From Eupeodes corollae (lineage: Eukaryota > Arthropoda > Insecta > Diptera > Syrphidae): 64,000 nucleotides of DNA. This document shows, one piece after another, positions 58,673-64,000 of this stretch. The stretch spans positions 41,055,946-41,119,945 of the forward strand of contig NC_079148.1 in the NCBI RefSeq assembly GCF_945859685.1, written 5' to 3'. How positions within the stretch are numbered: position 1 is the stretch's first letter; the number at the start of each line of letters is the position of its first letter. The notes beneath the pieces were generated by a model that saw only the letters and a list, made by a program, of their open reading frames with translations, was not told the origin of the DNA and ran no database searches. The position numbers and the translations under genes were made by a program.

Positions 58673-60004
58673 TTAGAGTTTTATTTTTTGTAAAAAAACC
58701 GTCAATTCGATTTTTTTTCAAAATTCTATCGAATGTTGAAAACAATATTTTCTATAAGATAAAATTAGTTTGAAGCCAATATTTTATAGTTTTGAAAAGA
58801 TAATTGAGTCGAAAATCAATTTTTACCAACTTTTGTTAAATTTTTTTTTAGGTATTTAATTTTTTGTACAAAAACCATCAATTTGATTTTTTTTTCAAAA
58901 TTTTACTAAATGTTAACAACAATAGTTTTTGAAAGATAAAAGTAGGTAAAAGCCAATATCTACAATTTTTGAAAAGATGTTTGAGTCGAAAATCAATTTT
59001 TTTTATAAATTTTTTTTAAGGTTTTTATTTTTTTGTAAAAAAACTGTCAACTCGATTTTTCTCAACATCTTTCAGAATGCTTAAAATAATATTTCTTATA
59101 AGATAAAATAAGTTTGAAGCCTAACTTTCAAGATATTTGAATCCATATTCAATTTTTACCAACTTTTGTTAATTTTTGTTCGATTTTTAATTTTTTATAA
59201 AAAAAACTGTCAATTCGATTTTGTTCAAAATTTTACTGAATGTTGACAACAATATTCTTTGAAAGATACAAGTAAATTAAAGCCAATATCTCAAAGTTTT
59301 GAAAAGATATTTGAGTCGAAAATCAATTTTTACCAACTTTTATTAATTTTTTTTTAGGTTTTTATTTTTTGTAAAAAAACCGTCAATTCGATTTTTCTCA
59401 AAATTTTACTGAATGTTGAAAACAATATTTCTTATAAGATGAAACAAGCTTGAAGTCTAAATTTCAAGTTTTTGAAAAGATATTTGAATCGATATTTAAT
59501 TTTTACGAACTTTGAGTAATGTTTTTTTTAGATTTTTATTTTTTATAAAAAAAACTGTCAATTCGATTTTTCTCAAAATTTTATCAGATTTTAAAAACAT
59601 TTTTCTCCGTTGCTCAAAATTGTTTTGAAGATGAAATCATACGTTAGTCGTTAAGTTTAGGAGGTGACAAATTTTTTTTTTCAGTTTTTTTGATTTAGAA
59701 AAAAAACCGTTAGATAAATTTTTTTCAAAAAATATACTTCTTTGAGATCACGTTACAGTTTATTATATAAAATTTAATTTAAGTCTCTAGCGTTTTTGGT
59801 TCGTAAGATATTTAGGGTTAACCAAAATTTTCACCTTTTTTTTTAACTGCTATGGTAAAAAAACCACCCACGCAATTTTCTTGAGAGCCCTTTCTGCATC
59901 TTTCTGCCTTATTATCTGTATAATAAAATTTATTTGAAGTTGATATCTCTTCTGGTTCTTGAGCTATGGACGACGAAAAAAACTTCGCGAACGTCGCGAA
60001 CGTA

Positions 60005-60063
60005 TGGACGTACGGACGTACAGACGTACGGACGTACGGACTTACGGACGTACGGACGTACGA
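60005..60063. repeat. GGACGTAC octamer array
   Basis: Seven or so imperfect GGACGTAC units within repeat A. ACGT makes each unit partly self-complementary. Other copies carry only one or two units here. Confidence 0.8.
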
Positions 60064-60202
60064 ACCTACGTACACACACACGCACAGACATCTTTCTAAA
60101 AATCTTTTATTTCGACTCTAGGGACCTTGAAACGTCGAGAAATGTCAAAATTTTCAATTTGACAAATCGGACCCATTACAATAACTTCCTATGGGAAGTT
60201 AA

Positions 60203-60618
60203 AAAAAAAAAAATTACTCAAAGTTGGTAAAAATTGAATATCGATTCAAACATCTTTTCAAAAATTTAAAATATTGGCTTTAAACTTATTTTATCTTACA
60301 AGAAATATTGTTTTCAAAATTCAGTAAAATTGTGAGAAAAATTGAATTGAACGTTTTTTTTTAACTAAAAACTTTAAAAAAAACTTTTAAAAAATGCTAC
60401 TCAAATTGATAAAAATTTGGTTTCGACTGAAAATAATGTTAACGCTAATAGATTTTGACGTAAAACTATTTCATCATATACAAAATATTGTTAATAGCTT
60501 TTAATTTAACTGACAACATTTTTACCAAAGCAAAAAAACCTACAAACTTTTTAATAAGACAAAAATGACAAACGGGATTTTAAGTTATCAGCGTGGGTCC
60601 AATCCCAGCCTTATTTTT
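60203..60618 (+). repeat. Repeat A copy, 3' part
   Basis: Internal units followed by a worn right end (AAAAATGACAAACGGGATT ... GGGTCCAATCCCAGCC). It starts where the opposite copy ends. Confidence 0.65.
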
Positions 60619-61047
60619 AGATTTTTTTAATTTCTGATCACCTAATATTAATGAGAAAGCTTTAAAAAAAAACATATTGAAACCTAAGAAAACATCAGAA
60701 CAAGTCAAAGTCTTGTAGTCATGGCTAAAATCTGTTTATTTTTGAAGCATTTACTTCATTATTTTAAATTAATCTTTTTATGTAGCTTAACAAAATTTCT
60801 TCAATTTATTTTAGATGGAAAATAAGGTTAAACCTATATAGAACTATTTTGAAAAAGTGTTGACTTAAAGACCGTTTTTGCAAAAGGTTTTTATTTACAA
60901 GATCTAGGTTTTCTTTTTAATGTCTTGAAAGTAAACAGCTATAGTGTATTCAAGTTGAAGCTGTTTTCTGCAGGAATATTCGTGATGTCAGTTGGTTTTT
61001 GTAACCTTTACAGTTATTAAGAACATTATTCTTCTTGAACATAAGGG

Positions 61048-61510
61048 GTGTAATCGGCTAAGGAGATTGTTGATAAATGACAATCAAAATGATCGAATTT
61101 GATCTACATAAGGTGATAGTCAAATTGATACCTAAAAAGCTATCATAAAAAAATGTGATAGTCGTTTTCAAACAAATTTGTTTATTCCGAATAGAGCTAC
61201 CAGACGCTTACACAAACGACTGGAAAATTTTCTTGGTTCATTTTGTTTCTTTTAAAGAACACATTCCTGTGACCGACAAAGCTTACGACATTCGATAAAG
61301 AGCAACAAAAGTAAGAATTTTATTCAAAATCAGCCAATTTGAAACCTTTATTTAGATATTTTATAAGAATCAATTTAAAATTTCACCAAGGCAACAACGA
61401 ATTTTGACAATTTGAATCTGAAATTGTTCAATCGAATTGAATTGAGTTGAATCATCTTACACAGACGGAATGAAAATGATAGTCAACAATCACCTTAGCC
61501 GATTCCATCC
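61048..61510. mobile_element. MITE-like element with terminal inverted repeats
   Basis: Left end TGTAATCGGCTAAGGAGATT and right end, on the minus strand, TGGAATCGGCTAAGGTGATT, continuing GTTGA in both. Flanks carry AAGGG on both sides (61043-61047 and 61511-61515), though exact boundaries are ambiguous by a few bases. Interior AT-rich with TGATAGTCAA-type subterminal repeats, no ORF. Superfamily unknown. Confidence 0.6.
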
Positions 61511-63585
61511 AAGGGCGCATTTTAAATCTTGATTTTTATATGTTTAGAAAATATTAGAAAACACTTTATTTTAAATTTAAATATCACTTTTTTAAGTCCT
61601 TGTTTTTTTTTTTTTTAATTTTACCAGATTAAACACAATATTATTTTTTTCATACAAATTTTGTATGTTTTTATTTTTTTTTTTTAAATTATGAATTCAT
61701 GTTTTTTTAAACTCATACTTATTTGAACTTCAAGCTAATGTTTCATATACAAAAAAAAATCAAAAACTGACAAGTTTGCACATCTCAGTGTTATTAAATA
61801 ATATTTATTTGAAATTGATGTTTTAACATTTTCTTAAAAACTTAAAAACTAAGATATGTCACACAAAAAAACGAACGTACACCGACAATGTTCTAACTAA
61901 AAATTAAAGACTAGTAAGTATTCGCCCAGTGTACCTCTCAGTTCTTTTTTCATTACAAAAATGTGCCAATAATATTATTTTTAACTCAAACATTAAAAAA
62001 AATATTATTTAAAAATGTTTTTTTTTTTTTTAATTTCGTTAAAGTTTAAATACTCAATTAAAACGAATAACAAAAAATTAAAAATATTGAATTTACTATA
62101 AGTCGTGAACATATTTATGCAAAACAGTTAACTGTATATTTTTCAAAATGTATCAATTGGGAATTTGGCAGTCCCAAAATATGTATATTCTTATTTGGTT
62201 TAACTTTTCAAGGGTAGCAATGGAAGTCATAAAACATTGTGAGAACAGGACTTAAACGAAAATTGAAAGAAAACTCAAACAGCTTTAATAAATAAAAGCA
62301 CATATACAAAACATACCTATACATACAATATCACACTAAGTGGTTGTTAATATGCATAAAGTTTCTCAACCTGAACGTCGGCGTGTTATATGCTTTTGTC
62401 TACTCCCTATGGTTTTGGAACGACATTATATTTCCTGTATAACCACCAACGACATCAATGGACATTAAAGTTAAGCATTCAAATTTTTTTAGTAAGGTTG
62501 GTTTTATACATTTTTTTCACAGGCCCGATGACCTAAGTACCTACATATTTTTAATGACATATACATATATGAATTTAGCAGTACACCTACAAAGTAAATA
62601 AATTATTAAAGATAAGTTTCATTGAATATAAATAAAACGAAATTAATATTAACATCTTAAATGTGTATCACATAAATCGCTGAACACACACAGTGTTTAT
62701 AACTTCATCCCGTCCGGCGGCGGCGGCGGTGAAGGGAATAAAAAGAGCATCAAGGACTAAAAACACATTATCACAACTCATCCCATCGATTGTCTCAGCG
62801 TTACTTTTTGTCATCGTCTCAGTCGTGATAAGTGACATTGCAAATTTATACAAATATCCTGGACAAAGAATTTTATTCATCTTCCCCTTGTCCTTTCTTC
62901 AATTTAAGTATAAATACCTCCACATAAGTACACCTGCAAATAGATGCATTCATCATTATAGGTACGTATAGTAGATGGGTAAGGTATAGAATATTGTCTT
63001 TATCCATTTCTGGTGTTAACAGCATTTTCCAACAAGGTGTTCCCGCATCATGATGATAAGGATATAACTTTCCTTTGATTCGAACGGAGCTGCAGTGCAG
63101 AACTTCATTAAACGTGATTCAGAAGAATTTAAAGGAAAGAACTCAAGTGGAAGACAAATGCGCATTTAAAAGCCCTTTTTCTTTTTTGCTCAGTATTTAT
63201 AACAGTCTGGGAAAATTGAATTTTTTCATTTTTGCATACGTTTGAAGATATTTTGTGTGTAAATGAACTTACCTTTAAGCTTCACATAATATCCATAGTA
63301 CAAGGAATTTAAGTTATATATTCAAAAAAATTGTAGGATTTTGGATTTTAAAATATTCGACAGATCTGGAATTTTTCAAAAAAGAGCAGATTCCTTTAAA
63401 GCTTTAGAATAAATTTGGCTCCGAGACGATTTTGATAGGCTTAGTAGTGCTTGATTAAACACAATTTTTTTTTTGGAAAAAAAGCTTTTTTAGGTAAGAA
63501 GTAAATTTTTCAATACAGATATTTAACTTATAAGCATACTAATTAAAACGACCATGAATCACGAAATCAGAAAAAAATCGTATAA
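61511..63585. other. Non-coding stretch with a GC-rich CGG run
   Basis: About 2 kb. A (CGG)n run at 62711-62730 lies in overlapping 70- and 92-codon frames on opposite strands, neither recognisable. Otherwise long A/T runs. Confidence 0.35.
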
Positions 63586-63836
63586 TTATTTTAAAGACTC
63601 CCTGTACACTACGTTGGCTTTGGTATTTGTAGGTGGGAACAAAACGTATTGATTTTCAGGAGATCCTACTCGAGAAAGTGCCACACACAATTGCCCTTGG
63701 GAAAAGCACTCTTTCCTCAAGTCGATACCAACTATGAAAAAGTTTGTCCCTGCGATTTATTTATCAAAGCAAAGGATCTTTTTAAAGGGAACTGTAACCT
63801 TTTAAAATATATGGACAAATCAGTTGGTATCATCGT
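63586..63836 (-). mobile_element. Helitron helicase C-terminal relic
   Basis: On the minus strand from 63836: MIPTDLSIYFKRLQFPLKRS, then FALINKSQGQTF. After a frameshift come VGIDLRKECFSQGQLCVALS and RVGSPENQYVLFPP, then TKANVVYRES and a stop at 63586-63588. INKSQGQ and QGQLCVALSRV are the helicase motif V/VI blocks of Helitron RepHel proteins. Cut upstream by a SINE. Confidence 0.82.
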
Positions 63837-64000
63837 AGTACCCGTGGCATGATGGTTAGTTCGTTGGACTGTCATGCAATAGGTCTTGGGTTCATTCCCT
63901 GCGTGTGCCACCTAAAGTTTTATTCACGGGTACAGCCTCTTGCGAGGAATTGACAAATTTTCCAAGAGTAATTCTTGTCATGAAAAATTGCTTTCTCAAA
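63837..64000 (+). repeat. tRNA-derived SINE, runs off the right edge
   Basis: Best-preserved head: A-box-like TGGTTAGTTCGTTGG (63853-63867), B-box-like GGTTCATTCCC (63889-63899), then GTGTGCCACC. The body CTTGCGAGGAATTGACAAAT and AATTCTTGTCATGAAAAATT follows. Internal RNA polymerase III promoter boxes mark it as tRNA-derived. Inserted in a Helitron helicase relic. Confidence 0.78.

Larger units (their letters stand above)
57709..60202 (-). repeat. Repeat A, longest copy, both termini, split by a MITE
   Basis: Right-end block at 57709-57805 and left-end block at 60140-60202. Between 58680 and 59600 there are six units marked by GTCAATTCGATTTT-type blocks at 58701, 58877, 59046, 59209, 59382 and 59557 (spacing 176, 169, 163, 173 and 175; mean about 171). 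A 663-bp MITE sits at 58010-58672. The left part also carries an expanded GGACGTAC array. Confidence 0.8.

Noticed and set aside
59934..60230. 98-codon frame with RTYGRTD repeats
   Set aside because: Translation of the GGACGTAC array inside repeat A.
62668..62971. Overlapping 70- and 92-codon frames across the CGG run
   Set aside because: The alanine-coding run is a microsatellite, and neither frame shows a domain or splice context.
1..64000. CRISPR arrays, operons, bacterial promoters or phage modules
   Set aside because: No evenly spaced identical repeats with unique spacers and no prokaryotic gene organisation. The sequence is insect-type.

Overview
This is AT-rich eukaryotic DNA, most likely from an insect and probably a fly. 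The evidence is a CLIP-domain serine protease gene split by short GT-AG introns, copia retrotransposons whose primer-binding site matches the start recalled for Drosophila copia, jockey-like LINEs, a tRNA-derived SINE family, Helitron helicase relics and a Transib element. Nothing bacterial is present. The species cannot be named from the sequence alone.

The only convincing host gene lies at the left end, on the minus strand. Four coding exons (7711-7789, 2769-3321, 2461-2654, 1987-2393) join in frame into a 410-residue secreted CLIP-domain serine protease. Its 4.4-kb first intron holds a decayed LINE and a copy of a satellite-like repeat. To its left, 903-984 is a second signal-peptide exon with the same phase and the same donor context, so a tandem paralogue must continue beyond the left edge.

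The rest is a mobile-element landscape. 8723-13301 is a structurally complete copia element with LTRs that read as identical, a 5-bp target duplication and one intact 1329-codon ORF, but its protease motif has Gly in place of the catalytic Asp. 13.8-17.5 kb holds a SINE tail and two LINE relics. 17.5-26 kb is mostly non-coding, with a cluster of a dispersed repeat, called repeat A here, which has defined ends and an internal period of about 171 bp. 26.2-33.7 kb holds three more LINE relics and SINE copies. 34903-37539 is a Transib (RAG1-like) DNA transposon with terminal inverted repeats and an AGATG target duplication. 37.7-38.6 kb is a Helitron tail, 38.7-40.0 kb a jockey-like relic and 40.1-41.3 kb repeat A. 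42.8-47.5 kb is a degenerate TTCAT simple-repeat tract split by nested LINE fragments and a broken copia element. 49.6-53.1 kb holds a SINE and repeats A and B. 54.5-60.6 kb holds further repeat A copies, one of them split by a Harbinger-like MITE with a TTA duplication. A second MITE-like element lies at about 61.0-61.5 kb. The right edge holds a Helitron helicase relic cut by a SINE.

Apart from the protease locus, nothing here looks like genes working together. The best leads are the Transib element with both ends preserved, the unusual S1-pocket residue of the protease, the repeat A family, and the readable insertion histories.
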